DNA from: Lachnospiraceae bacterium
GTDB lineage: Bacteria; Bacillota; Clostridia; Lachnospirales; Lachnospiraceae
Assembly: GCA_021203305.1 (NCBI GenBank)
Contig: JAJQBK010000011.1
Coordinates: forward strand, 1 to 64,000
DNA: 64,000 bases
Direction of reading: 5' to 3'
Position numbers and translations under genes: made by a program. The stretch's first letter is position 1. The number at the start of each line of letters is the position of its first letter. This document shows positions 53,802-63,145 of this stretch, piece by piece. The notes under the pieces are model-generated. The model was not told the DNA's origin and did not search any database. It worked only from the letters and a program-made list of their open reading frames with translations.

Positions 53802-56669
53802 TTACCGGCCGCCGGCCGCCCGGCGCATCCTTTCTCTCATCGACCGCTGATAAACGGAACGGACGTCGCGGCGAAGCTGCGCTTCCCGTCCCTCCTCATT
53901 GCGCTTTCTGCTTCCCGGGCCGTCGACCTCCCGCAGGCGCACCACCTTCCCGTAAATCGGGAACCGATCCCGCCGTTCATTCCCGGCCGCCGCTTCATTC
54001 CGGGCTCCGGACTCATCCCTGGAATCGTCCGGCTCCACCTCTTCCCAGTGAATCCCGTCCTGGCGGATGGGCGCTCTTCTCACCTCGTCCACGATCTCAA
54101 AGGTGGTGGAGGCCGGAATCAATACCTCGCCCTCCTTCTGAACCTTGGAAACCCCGGAGATATCCACAGAGCCCTTTCCGGTCATCTCATATTCAATCAG
54201 GACAGAATTGTCATCCCCGTTTTTATCCCGGCTCTTCAGATAATATTCCGCCGCCTTGGAGATAAACTTGGAGCTGCTCATCATGGAGCCGATGGTAGTC
54301 CGGGTCCCTCTGGAGGCCTGGAAACCGCCTGTCAGCCTGCCTCCTCTGTAGGTGACGCCCATGTATGCCTGCTTTCCCGCAAGAGAGATCTGCTCCGGCT
54401 GCTGCTGTTCCGCGTTCGTTCCCGCAGCGTTTCCTCCCCTTCTTCGGCGGCCCTGGGGCTGCGCCTCCTCCTGCGCCGCCGGATTCTCCGCTGCAGGCTC
54501 CGCCTCCTGATCCTGCTCATTGATCACCGTCTGTCCTCTTTCCACCAGGGCATCCTGGGCCATTCTGGAAGAGATCTGAATCATCTGGAAAATCCGGTCG
54601 GCCGTTTCCTTATCCTGCATTTCCAGACTGGAGGAATATTCGTAGGAGCCAAAGCCTGTTTTCCAGGACTGGTTCACACGCTCGTCAGACAGGGCCCTTT
54701 TGCCGAACGCGGCCAGATATTTCTGACTCCGGGTCATAGCCAGATATGCGCCTGTTGTATATATATTCAGGGCGATATCCTGGGCGTCGGCATTCATGGC
54801 GTCATCGCCGATATTTTTCATAACTCCGCTGGAGGATTTGCCGTAGAGCGTAAAATTGTTGCCCTCCGCCGTATCAAAACCCATGGAGAAAAGCTGCTCC
54901 CTGTGAGAATCCAGCAGTCCCTGAACATATTTCTGCTGTTCCTCGAAAACCTTGATATCCTGATCAATCCGGTCGGCGGACTCCGCCCCGTTTTTCGCGC
55001 TCAGATACTCATTGGTCATCTTCAACAGGTCTTCCGCTCTTTGATTATCTTTTCCTCCCTTCGCCTGTTCCGCCAGATATACATGAATTCCCCTGTCTAT
55101 GATATCCTCAAGAGAAGCACTTCTATATTCGTTAGCGACATCCTGTGTAATCACTCCGCTTCTTACCAGATTATTGACCAGAACTACTGTATTCTTTGGG
55201 ATGTTTCTCTGCCCGTTAACCAGCTTCTGCCTGACGCTCTTTCTCTTTTCTCTGAGCTCAGCCAGGGCGTCTGTCAATTCCTGCAGATGGTCTTTCAGAT
55301 AGTCATTGTCCTGAACCTTGTCCTGCACCTTTGGATCCTGCATGGCTTCCACGTTCCGGTCAATGGTTTTCACCGCCCGCTCATCCCGCAGCTCATTCAG
55401 CATGGTTTTATACACCATCTCGTGGGGAAACTGGTGCTGAGGCGCGAATTCCTGGCGCAGCACATCTACCGGAAGGGGATCCACTGTCATATACATGGTG
55501 GCCGGCTCCGTCAGATCCTCCCCGCCCTTCACGCCGGCATTGTGGGAGCCCACCAGGATCTCATACAGGGAATGATCCTTGCTGGTGACCATCCAGGCAA
55601 TGAGCGCCAGGCGGAATTCCATCAGTTCCTTAAAGCTGGCCCCCATCAGCTTATAGGCGCCCAGCATGCGCAGGGTGGAACCGGAAGGCCCGGCAGTCTG
55701 CAGCATACCGTCCGCGTTGACGCGCTGTTTCATTTCATACCACGCCGTTCCCTCCTGCCACCGAAGCTGATCTCCGATCAGGGCGTTGCTCCGTTCCCTG
55801 TCGGAAAGATCCAGTCCCAGCTGCTGATAATATTCAAGCCCCAGCCCCTGGCGCTCCTCCGGTCTTTTCGTCCTTCTGGTAAAGGTGCTGGAGAAAGCGG
55901 CCTTCATTCCTCTCCAAACGCCGGACAGATAACGCCCGAAGGAGGATCCCTTCCCTTCAGATTTATCTTCTTTCCTCTTTAAATCTCTGGCAATATAGTA
56001 GGTATCGAAGATATCTCCCTTTTTCTTACGCTGCCTCATTTCTCCCAGCAGATTCAGACGCACGCCTCCAAGCTCCTCTGAGGCGGACTGAGAATCCTCG
56101 TCAATATTGACCAGCATATTCTTCAGGGAACGGCTGTTCTGAATCTCTTCCTTATTTTTCCCGCCGTTGATAAACATCCCGTTATACAGCAGGGTCATCT
56201 TTTCCCGCAGATTGCCGTCCCCGTTGATCACCTGGTCCAGATTATCACGATCCCGGTCCTGGGCCATACGGCGCAGTATCCCGTTGTCTATATTCAGGGA
56301 ATCCAGAGCAGCCGTATAGCTGCCGATCTGCCCGGCTCCCCGGGAGCTGTCTCCCCTGGGAAGCAGAGCCTCCTGCAGAATATCCGTGATCTCCACCCGC
56401 TGCCCAGTCATGTCTCCGGCCACCTGGGCGATGGCCTCCGCGTCCTGCAGGGCGTTTTCTCCATCTGTATCCCTTTTGGAACCGTAATAGGCGTTCAGCA
56501 TACGGCTGAGCCTGGTCAGGGCTGTGGAGGCTGCCTGTTTCACATAGGGAGCTTTGTAAAGATTGGCGGCAAACTCCACTTCATAGCGGTCCGCTGTGGG
56601 CTCCCATGTGGGATGTTGATATATGGCCTTATATGCTTCTTTATTAAAACCGGCTCCCATAGGTTTCAC
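53802..56669 (-). CDS. Giant protein with C-terminal ADP-ribosyltransferase (R-S-E) domain
   Basis: 955 aa, no signal peptide. The C-terminal part has the arginine-type ART order: R775 in TYRGG, S798-S800 in MMSSSKFISKAAEYYL, and E846-G847-E848 in QKEGEVLIPASTTFEI, an ExE motif followed by the usual hydrophobic strand. About 105 Arg-rich residues follow. Mid-protein is a conserved-looking block AWMVTSKDHSLYEILVGSH (about 350-370). The N-terminus (MKPMGAGFNKEAY) lacks the Met-Cys leader. A Gln/Arg/Gly-rich hinge (about 715-755) precedes the ART. It lies 44 bp after a GNAT gene and before an AAA ATPase. It is most likely an intracellularly made, contact- or particle-delivered toxin. Confidence 0.82.
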   Translation of the reverse strand: MKPMGAGFNKEAYKAIYQHPTWEPTADRYEVEFAANLYKAPYVKQAASTALTRLSRMLNAYYGSKRDTDGENALQDAEAIAQVAGDMTGQRVEITDILQEALLPRGDSSRGAGQIGSYTAALDSLNIDNGILRRMAQDRDRDNLDQVINGDGNLREKMTLLYNGMFINGGKNKEEIQNSRSLKNMLVNIDEDSQSASEELGGVRLNLLGEMRQRKKKGDIFDTYYIARDLKRKEDKSEGKGSSFGRYLSGVWRGMKAAFSSTFTRRTKRPEERQGLGLEYYQQLGLDLSDRERSNALIGDQLRWQEGTAWYEMKQRVNADGMLQTAGPSGSTLRMLGAYKLMGASFKELMEFRLALIAWMVTSKDHSLYEILVGSHNAGVKGGEDLTEPATMYMTVDPLPVDVLRQEFAPQHQFPHEMVYKTMLNELRDERAVKTIDRNVEAMQDPKVQDKVQDNDYLKDHLQELTDALAELREKRKSVRQKLVNGQRNIPKNTVVLVNNLVRSGVITQDVANEYRSASLEDIIDRGIHVYLAEQAKGGKDNQRAEDLLKMTNEYLSAKNGAESADRIDQDIKVFEEQQKYVQGLLDSHREQLFSMGFDTAEGNNFTLYGKSSSGVMKNIGDDAMNADAQDIALNIYTTGAYLAMTRSQKYLAAFGKRALSDERVNQSWKTGFGSYEYSSSLEMQDKETADRIFQMIQISSRMAQDALVERGQTVINEQDQEAEPAAENPAAQEEAQPQGRRRRGGNAAGTNAEQQQPEQISLAGKQAYMGVTYRGGRLTGGFQASRGTRTTIGSMMSSSKFISKAAEYYLKSRDKNGDDNSVLIEYEMTGKGSVDISGVSKVQKEGEVLIPASTTFEIVDEVRRAPIRQDGIHWEEVEPDDSRDESGARNEAAAGNERRDRFPIYGKVVRLREVDGPGSRKRNEEGREAQLRRDVRSVYQRSMRERMRRAAGGR

Positions 56670-56712
56670 CTCTCCTCTTTTTTCTTTCTCTCAGATTCTT
56701 CCCTGCGGAAGT

Positions 56713-57555
56713 TTAACAGACAAGATAGCGCAGCACGGCTTCTCCAGCCGGCTTTGTCTCCGTCCCTGTCATCCTCTGAATCATCTTTTCCGTGGTGTCC
56801 GTCAGGGCGTTGATATAGATGGGCGCCGTCTCCTCCCCCCGGCTTTTCATCACCTCAAAGGCGGCTGACAAAAGTCCCATCATCTGCGCCGGAGGAACCT
56901 GGCCCAGCGTGCACATGTATTCCAGCACATACTCCTCCTCCCGGCGGCTGAACAGGATCCCGCCCACAGGCTCCTGTTCCCTCATAAGCAGAAAACTCAG
57001 TTCCTGATCATAGAATGTCTTTGGATAGAGTTCCACGCCCTCATTTTCCCCGCTCCGGCCCTTATCCACCTTCGCCGTGAATCGATCCCACATCCGGTCC
57101 GTGATCCTGGCCAGAGAACGGGTCTGGTCTCTCTGAACCGCCGCCCTGGCGTCAAAGAGCTCCGGCCTTAAATCCTGAAGGGTGACCACAAAAACCGGGC
57201 TTTTCTCCTCATCCATCTGATATCCGTTTTTTTCGAGGAAACGGTCAAAGCCATCGTCCCCGTCCGGTTTCAGATACTGGCAATAGATGGCGTCATCCCC
57301 TGACTCCCGGGCGATCTGGCGCAGCACGTCCAGCAGCTGAGAGCCGACTCCCTTTCCTCTTTGAGTCTCCGCCACCTGAATGTGCCGGATGCAGAGCAGC
57401 TCGTCCTCCTCTCTGGCGGCCGCCAGCGCTCCGCAGGCCTGACCGTCCTCTGTGACAGCCCCCAGCACCACGTCACATTCCCCGGACAGCTGCGGGGGGA
57501 TATATGCCTGAAAATATTCCTGATTTTCCTGATTGACCAATGTAATCTCCATCAC
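56713..57555 (-). CDS. Two-domain GNAT acetyltransferase-like protein upstream of the ART gene
   Basis: 280 aa. First GNAT domain with HIQVAETQRGKGVGSQLL, a complete QxxGxG acetyl-CoA loop. The second half (about 150-280) is GNAT-like but diverged (SFLLMREQEPVGGILFSRR). It starts 8 bp after the 951-aa gene and ends 43 bp before the ART gene, so it is translated with both. It could modify the ART protein or protect the producer. Confidence 0.82.
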   Translation of the reverse strand: MMEITLVNQENQEYFQAYIPPQLSGECDVVLGAVTEDGQACGALAAAREEDELLCIRHIQVAETQRGKGVGSQLLDVLRQIARESGDDAIYCQYLKPDGDDGFDRFLEKNGYQMDEEKSPVFVVTLQDLRPELFDARAAVQRDQTRSLARITDRMWDRFTAKVDKGRSGENEGVELYPKTFYDQELSFLLMREQEPVGGILFSRREEEYVLEYMCTLGQVPPAQMMGLLSAAFEVMKSRGEETAPIYINALTDTTEKMIQRMTGTETKPAGEAVLRYLVC

Positions 57556-57562
57556 GGCCTCC

Positions 57563-60418
57563 TTACCGCAGCATGGTTTCCATCCGCTTCAGGACAGCTT
57601 CCCAGCGCTCGTAATTCTCACTCTGCCTGTTGCTCAGATCATACTGGAAAAAGCCTCTTTTCCGCCGCACCCCCTGCCAGAGCGGCTCCGCGTCCATGGA
57701 CTCCTGCGTTTCTCCGGCTGTGGTCATGCGGCTGTAAACCAGATGTCTGGCATACAGTTCATTGAATTCCTGCACCGCGTCCTCAAATCCAGCCGCGTCC
57801 GCTTCCTCCTTCAGTTCCTTCCCCTGCAGCAGCTCCATCAGGGGACTTCCCTCGAAGGTGCTCACCTGACTTCCGGATACGGTAAGCTCCGCATTTGGCT
57901 CCTGCTCCCGGACAAGTGTTTCAAGCTGCTCTAAAACCGGCCTGTGTTCGGGGTAGAAGAGCATGCCGACCCGGTTGCGGAAATATACGAAATCCTTATA
58001 AATCTGCGTTCCTTCCCCTCTCTTATAATCTCTCCCCTCATTAATATAAGAGTCAGCCAGCAGGCCAAGCTGTCTGCTCAGCTGTCCGGCCACAACCTTC
58101 GCGTTCCTGACCTCCAGATCCCTCGCCATCTGATCCAGCTCTCTCTGCATTTCCAGCGCCAGGTTCGCCTTGGCGTCCGCCCTGTAAATGGTCTCCCCCA
58201 TATTGGATTCCCGCTCCAGGTGGACCTGAAACTCCGCAAAATCCGCGTCGTCCGCAAGCCCGTAATCAGCTCGCTTCTCCGGATGGTCCAGAATATCCCG
58301 GTAGATCTCGCGCATCAGCTTAAAATCATCCGTCCCGATGCCCGGAACCGCGATGGCCCCGGGAGTCAGGCCCCGATCTCTGGCCTCCCGGATATTTTCC
58401 GGTATCAGCACGCCGGGAATCTCCTTCTCCACCATTCTTATCGTTGCCTCCGGTCCGCTCAGGTTGCGATACTCCGCGAAAAGATGATTCCATCTGATAT
58501 CTCTTTTCTGTTCCTCACTTAAGGTCGCTACCGCCTGATCCAGTCTCTTTTGAAAAGCTTCCGGCTTCAGCTGGGACAGCAGGTCGGAAAAGCGGATATC
58601 ATTCTCGTCAAACACCGTAGTCCATTGAATATCCAGATGCATGGTGTCTGTCATACTGACAACGTCAAACGACGGACATTCCAACCCGGCGTCCTGGATG
58701 GTGCCGGAGGCAACTAATTTTTTATATTCAGCATAGCTGCACCCGGCCTTCCGAAACTGATTTCTTGCCGCACCCTCGTAATAAGCCATGGCACCGTAAT
58801 ACTCAACCGACCGGTCCAGCTCCATATCCTCCGGATCCGATTCATCAAACAGGCCCGGAAGCCTTTTCATGTAATCCAGCGCAACGGAAAGTCCCTGCAT
58901 GTTTGTAAAATCGCTGCCCATCTCTTCTCCGTATCTGCTCAGGACGGAGGGATCCTCAATGGCCAGTCCGTTGCCGTATTTTTCTCTCAGGTACTTCATC
59001 TGCCTTTTCATCAGAGCCTTAAACTGCCTGAGTCCCTCCAGATTGCGTGCCTGGCACTCCTGCACCTCCTGCGCGTTATCCATATCCTGCGGCCAGGCCG
59101 CCAGGTTTTCCACCATGCTGCGCATGTCATTTAAGGGCATATGCCGGGAGGCCGTCAGGCGCGGCAGATTGGAAAGATAGCGGACAAAGGACTCCGCCAT
59201 GGTCACCTGCATACCGCATACCCGATAACGCGGGTCTCTCTGGAGCCGTTGCCGGATCGGAGTAACATGCTCGTCCACGATTTTATCCTGCAGACGAAAA
59301 TACTCCGCGTGCATGGATCTCTCAATTTCGGAAGCGTTTTTGCCGTACTCAGCGTCCGATAACTTTGTCCGCCCCCTGACCTCGAGCGTATCCTGGGGAT
59401 TCCGATCCCGCAGGTCTGTGGAATACAGCCACCGCTCCTTCTGGCCCGGATCCAGCTTTGTCAGACGTTTCTCCGCCTGCCAGATCAAAAACGTCAGATT
59501 TCTCTGCTCCGGCGTGTCTCTCCTCTCAAAGGTGTCGGAGATCTCCGAGTTGCGATGAAGGCGGTAATGAGAATTGGTAATGATCTTCTTTCTCAGCTCA
59601 TAATAATTGGAGATATAAAAAGCCTGCTCCAGCTTGGCTTCCAGATCTGTCCTGTCATCCTCCTCCAGCAGATCCTTCAGCTCAGGATAATGCTGCAGCA
59701 TGCGGAACATGGCCTGAGTCTTCCCCGAAATCTCCTCCAGCTTCGCGCTTTGGGCCGCAACCGACTGATCTGTCCTGAAATCCAGGTTCCCCAGCTCCAT
59801 CGCCATGATCTGGCGGACACATTCCCGGAACGCGGCCGCGCCGACGGGGCCCTCGGCGGTGGCGCCCTCCATCAGCTCCCTGTTATACGTATCCCGCCCT
59901 TCCTTCAGGAAAAAGGACAGATTGTAGGCTTTGGCCTCGGAGCCGATCTGGACCTGATCCCTCATGGAATCAAGCATTCTTACGCGTTCCGCTTCCACCG
60001 TGGCCTGCGCCTGCTCTATGGCCTCAGCGTTCAGGCGCTTTGTGTGGAAGGTCGAACCGTACATATGGCTTTTCACCTTCTGCTTGCCCGCGCTGTGGTT
60101 TCCCGAGGAGCGGTGAGCGTAGGATCCGGCCTGGATGGTCTTTTCAGGCAGAAGCACCCGGCTTCTCTCCCGGATCCGGCGGATTCTCTCCTCCCGCCTT
60201 TGTCTTTCCTCCCTTTCCCGGCGCAGCTCCTCCTCCCGGCGCAGCCGCGCCTGAAGCTGCTCGGGAGTTTCCGCCTGCACCTGTGCCTGTACCGGAACCT
60301 GCACCTGCTCCTGGTTCTGTATCTGTTCTTCCTGCTGCGTCTGAATGACTGCCTGCTGCTGAGGCTGTTCCTGCAGCTGCTGCGGGGCGTTCCCGCCCGA
60401 ATTCTGCGTATCGCACAT
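57563..60418 (-). CDS. Giant Met-Cys-leader protein of unknown function
   Basis: 951 aa, soluble. It begins MCDTQN; residues about 10-60 are almost pure Gln/Glu/Val and 65-95 are Arg/Glu-rich, predicted coiled or disordered. The rest is helical and charged. The part at about 150-240 (YNLSFFLKEGRDTYNRELM ... AQSAKLEEISGKTQAM) looks distantly like the shared module of the 498- and 879-aa proteins, but this is weak. No catalytic motif recognised. GGAGG before the ATG. First large protein after the AAA ATPase at 60.5 kb. Confidence 0.72.
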   Translation of the reverse strand: MCDTQNSGGNAPQQLQEQPQQQAVIQTQQEEQIQNQEQVQVPVQAQVQAETPEQLQARLRREEELRREREERQRREERIRRIRERSRVLLPEKTIQAGSYAHRSSGNHSAGKQKVKSHMYGSTFHTKRLNAEAIEQAQATVEAERVRMLDSMRDQVQIGSEAKAYNLSFFLKEGRDTYNRELMEGATAEGPVGAAAFRECVRQIMAMELGNLDFRTDQSVAAQSAKLEEISGKTQAMFRMLQHYPELKDLLEEDDRTDLEAKLEQAFYISNYYELRKKIITNSHYRLHRNSEISDTFERRDTPEQRNLTFLIWQAEKRLTKLDPGQKERWLYSTDLRDRNPQDTLEVRGRTKLSDAEYGKNASEIERSMHAEYFRLQDKIVDEHVTPIRQRLQRDPRYRVCGMQVTMAESFVRYLSNLPRLTASRHMPLNDMRSMVENLAAWPQDMDNAQEVQECQARNLEGLRQFKALMKRQMKYLREKYGNGLAIEDPSVLSRYGEEMGSDFTNMQGLSVALDYMKRLPGLFDESDPEDMELDRSVEYYGAMAYYEGAARNQFRKAGCSYAEYKKLVASGTIQDAGLECPSFDVVSMTDTMHLDIQWTTVFDENDIRFSDLLSQLKPEAFQKRLDQAVATLSEEQKRDIRWNHLFAEYRNLSGPEATIRMVEKEIPGVLIPENIREARDRGLTPGAIAVPGIGTDDFKLMREIYRDILDHPEKRADYGLADDADFAEFQVHLERESNMGETIYRADAKANLALEMQRELDQMARDLEVRNAKVVAGQLSRQLGLLADSYINEGRDYKRGEGTQIYKDFVYFRNRVGMLFYPEHRPVLEQLETLVREQEPNAELTVSGSQVSTFEGSPLMELLQGKELKEEADAAGFEDAVQEFNELYARHLVYSRMTTAGETQESMDAEPLWQGVRRKRGFFQYDLSNRQSENYERWEAVLKRMETMLR

Positions 60419-60510
60419 AGCCGTATCCTCCTTAAACTGACTGCCTTCCGGATTACCCGCGGGAACATGAGAGTGGGGAACAATCCGTGAACATTGGCGC
60501 TTTGATCATA

Positions 60511-62853
60511 TTACAGCCCGACCAGGGACGCGTAGGGCTCGAAATCGGAGCGGGTGAACACCTTGCCGGTCTTCACAAACTCATACCGGATGGCCTGCAG
60601 GTAATGCTTCATGCAGACCTCCTGGCCGTCCCCGTCCGCCGCCGCCAGAAAGGCCGCGTTCAGGATGCAGTTTTTGATATTGCCGCCCACAAACTCAAAT
60701 TTCTCCGCCAGAAAGCGGATATCCACATCCTCCCCCAGCGGCGTTCCCTTGGGGATGGTGGTCCTCCAGAGCATCTCCCTGGTGTCCGCGTCCGGGAACT
60801 GGAATTCCACAATGTATTTCATCCGGCGGAAAAACGCCGGGTCAATATTGTGCTTATAGTTGGTGGCCAGGACCGATACCCCGTCGTAGGCCTCCACCTC
60901 CTGCAAAAGCAGGGCCGTCTTATTGTTGTTGGAGGCCTGGTTGGAGCCGCCGTCGTCGGAGCGCTTGGCAAAGAGGGTGTCGCATTCGTCAAAGAACAGC
61001 ACCACATTGCACTTTTTGGCCTCCCGGAAAATCATGGAGATGGATTTCTCCGTCTCACCCACATACTTGTCGATGACCTTGGACAGGTCCACCCGGTACA
61101 GCTCCAGGTTCAGCTCGTGGGCAATGACCTGGGCGCACATGGATTTGCCGGTGCCGGGCGCCCCGAATAAAAGAATGGAAAGGCCGCGGCCGTAGGGGTA
61201 TTTCTTTGTATAATTCCAGTTGTCGTAAACCTGCTTACGGAAGGTCATCTGGTCGATGGCGTGCTCCAGGGTCTCCCGCTGATCCTTATTCATGACGATG
61301 TCCTCAAAGCCGAAATTGGCCTTGACGCGGGTGGCCTTCTGCGTCAGCTCGGAGCTCATCTGATTATTGCAGCCCTTAAACAGGGTGCTCCTGGGGATCA
61401 GAATATCCTTATCCATGACGGCGTAGCTTCTGGCCTGATGAAGGGCCGCCTTAATCTTTCCCGGGGTAAATAGAAACTTGGTGGCCATCTCCGCCAGGTC
61501 CACGTCCTCCGCCAGAGAATAATCCTTCGCGTAATATCTCCAGCAGTCCTCCCTCTCCTGATTGGAGGGGGTGGGAAGCTCCAGCTCCGTGAATTCCTCC
61601 TTGGTCATCTCCTTCATGGTCAGCTTTTCCTTACTCAGGGCAAAGCAAAGCACCCCATGGCGGGTCAGGCTGGAAAAGGCCAGATCCATGTAACCGATGA
61701 ATTTCTCCTTTTCCTCCTCCCGGTAGCTTAAATCGTCCAGACAGCAGCAGGCGCCGAGCAGAATGCACTCCCTGGTCACCGCCCACAGGGCCCGGTTCAC
61801 AAACTCAAAATCATAGACAAATAATTTTTTGCAGTTGATGGTGATGGCCTGCAGGCCGCGCCGTTTACAGAAATGTTTAATAAAAAATTTCCGGCCGCTG
61901 CCTTCGTCCCCGAAGATGGAAAAAATTCTCACACCCTCCCCGTAGGAAATTTCCAGCGCCTCTAAAACTCCCTCGTTTGCCAGAATCGGATCCAGCTCTC
62001 CCTCCTTTGTCAGTATCTGGAAGAAGCGGATATAATTCTCATCCAGGCGCAGCGGATTCTTGCCGAAGAGAAAATCAATCACCCTTTTGTCCGGGGAAAC
62101 CACGGTGGAAAAGGGCATGCTGCCCGAAACCCGCAGATTTAAAAGCGGCAGAAGCTGCTCTAAGCAAACCGACATATCCCCGTAGGCCCCGGTGATGGAA
62201 AAGCGGCTGCCGTAATACAGCTTGGCCGCGGATTCAATGGTGGGGGCGGACAGGCTGCCGTTCTCATTGATGACCTGGAAAATTCCCGCGTAATCGGTCT
62301 GTGTGGAGGACAGAATGCTGCAGGCCAGGCAGAAAACGGTGAAATCCTCAAAATCCAGGCGTCTGCAGATATCATGGAAGGGAAGGCTGATCCCCTGTTC
62401 AACAGAAAGGGCCGCCCGGGCGTTTATGTAATCGATCATCTGCTCCATGGTCTGCGCCTCGCCCCCGTCCTGTTCCGAACCGGACTCCTCCCCGTCAAAA
62501 GAAGCCATGGAAAAATCCGCGAACAGGTCTAAAAGCTCCTGATCCTCCAGGCCCAGGTCCTCCCCATCGTCCGCCGGAGCATCCTCCCGACCCGTCTCTT
62601 CGTCCGCGTCGTTTTTCGTCTGCCGGTCCACAAACTGGTCTATCTTGTCAAGACAGGTATCATGGGCCACCTCCAGGTCCGGATACAGCACATTTTTGTA
62701 TCCTCCCTGTCCGGTGGCGTATATTTTTTTCATGCCGGAGAGATAACGGTTCATGGCCTCATTGACACAGCTGAAGAGATATTCCATATACTGTTCATAG
62801 TTCCCGAAGGGCTTCTCCTGATCCTGCCCGGCAAAAATGGCGTTAATATTCAT
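60511..62853 (-). CDS. AAA+ ATPase with degenerate first and canonical second module (copy 1)
   Basis: 780 aa. An N-terminal helical domain with an acidic linker (about 90-150) precedes a first P-loop-like IFGDEGSGRKFF (about 325). The canonical AAA+ module has Walker A GAPGTGKS (K570), Walker B VLFFDECDTLF, FFRRMKYIVEF and a small lid domain. It is similar in layout to the 750-aa ATPase at 51.5 kb. Paired ATPases of this class mark contractile-injection loci, where they are thought to act in assembly or cargo loading. It starts 68 bp after the 74-aa gene. Confidence 0.87.
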   Translation of the reverse strand: MNINAIFAGQDQEKPFGNYEQYMEYLFSCVNEAMNRYLSGMKKIYATGQGGYKNVLYPDLEVAHDTCLDKIDQFVDRQTKNDADEETGREDAPADDGEDLGLEDQELLDLFADFSMASFDGEESGSEQDGGEAQTMEQMIDYINARAALSVEQGISLPFHDICRRLDFEDFTVFCLACSILSSTQTDYAGIFQVINENGSLSAPTIESAAKLYYGSRFSITGAYGDMSVCLEQLLPLLNLRVSGSMPFSTVVSPDKRVIDFLFGKNPLRLDENYIRFFQILTKEGELDPILANEGVLEALEISYGEGVRIFSIFGDEGSGRKFFIKHFCKRRGLQAITINCKKLFVYDFEFVNRALWAVTRECILLGACCCLDDLSYREEEKEKFIGYMDLAFSSLTRHGVLCFALSKEKLTMKEMTKEEFTELELPTPSNQEREDCWRYYAKDYSLAEDVDLAEMATKFLFTPGKIKAALHQARSYAVMDKDILIPRSTLFKGCNNQMSSELTQKATRVKANFGFEDIVMNKDQRETLEHAIDQMTFRKQVYDNWNYTKKYPYGRGLSILLFGAPGTGKSMCAQVIAHELNLELYRVDLSKVIDKYVGETEKSISMIFREAKKCNVVLFFDECDTLFAKRSDDGGSNQASNNNKTALLLQEVEAYDGVSVLATNYKHNIDPAFFRRMKYIVEFQFPDADTREMLWRTTIPKGTPLGEDVDIRFLAEKFEFVGGNIKNCILNAAFLAAADGDGQEVCMKHYLQAIRYEFVKTGKVFTRSDFEPYASLVGL

Positions 62854-62920
62854 TCCTTCGCTCCTTTATCTGCGGAGTCCCGGACGCCGCTGCAAAATTC
62901 ACACCGGCGCCCTGACATTG

Positions 62921-63145
62921 TCATCCCGTTTTCTTTCCCCCGGTGCGAAAAACAGCCTGCCTGTCAAAAACACTTTCAGCGGTATTGATGCCCCCGAAGG
63001 GAGTTTTGTCAAAAACACTCTTCGCCTCATTCAGATCCGGCATTCTCTTCCACTCCATGTATTCGTCCGTCTCCTCGTCCTCCTCCGGCGAGAGGACGGG
63101 ACTTTTATTCTTTTTCTCCTCAGCCAGACGGTCCCCGACTCTCAT
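62921..63145 (-). CDS. Small charged protein between the RsbW-like kinase and AAA ATPase
   Basis: 74 aa, acidic then basic. Its start overlaps the stop of the RsbW-like gene (ATGA), which supports translation. It contains two SVFD units (KSVFDKTPFGG and ESVFDRQAVF) 18 residues apart. No known family. It may be an adaptor or partner of the kinase. Confidence 0.6.
   Translation of the reverse strand: MRVGDRLAEEKKNKSPVLSPEEDEETDEYMEWKRMPDLNEAKSVFDKTPFGGINTAESVFDRQAVFRTGGKKTG

Noticed and set aside
53730-55982. A 750-codon plus-strand open frame opposite the ART gene
   Set aside because: No Shine-Dalgarno, no domain, and the minus strand carries a clear ART motif.
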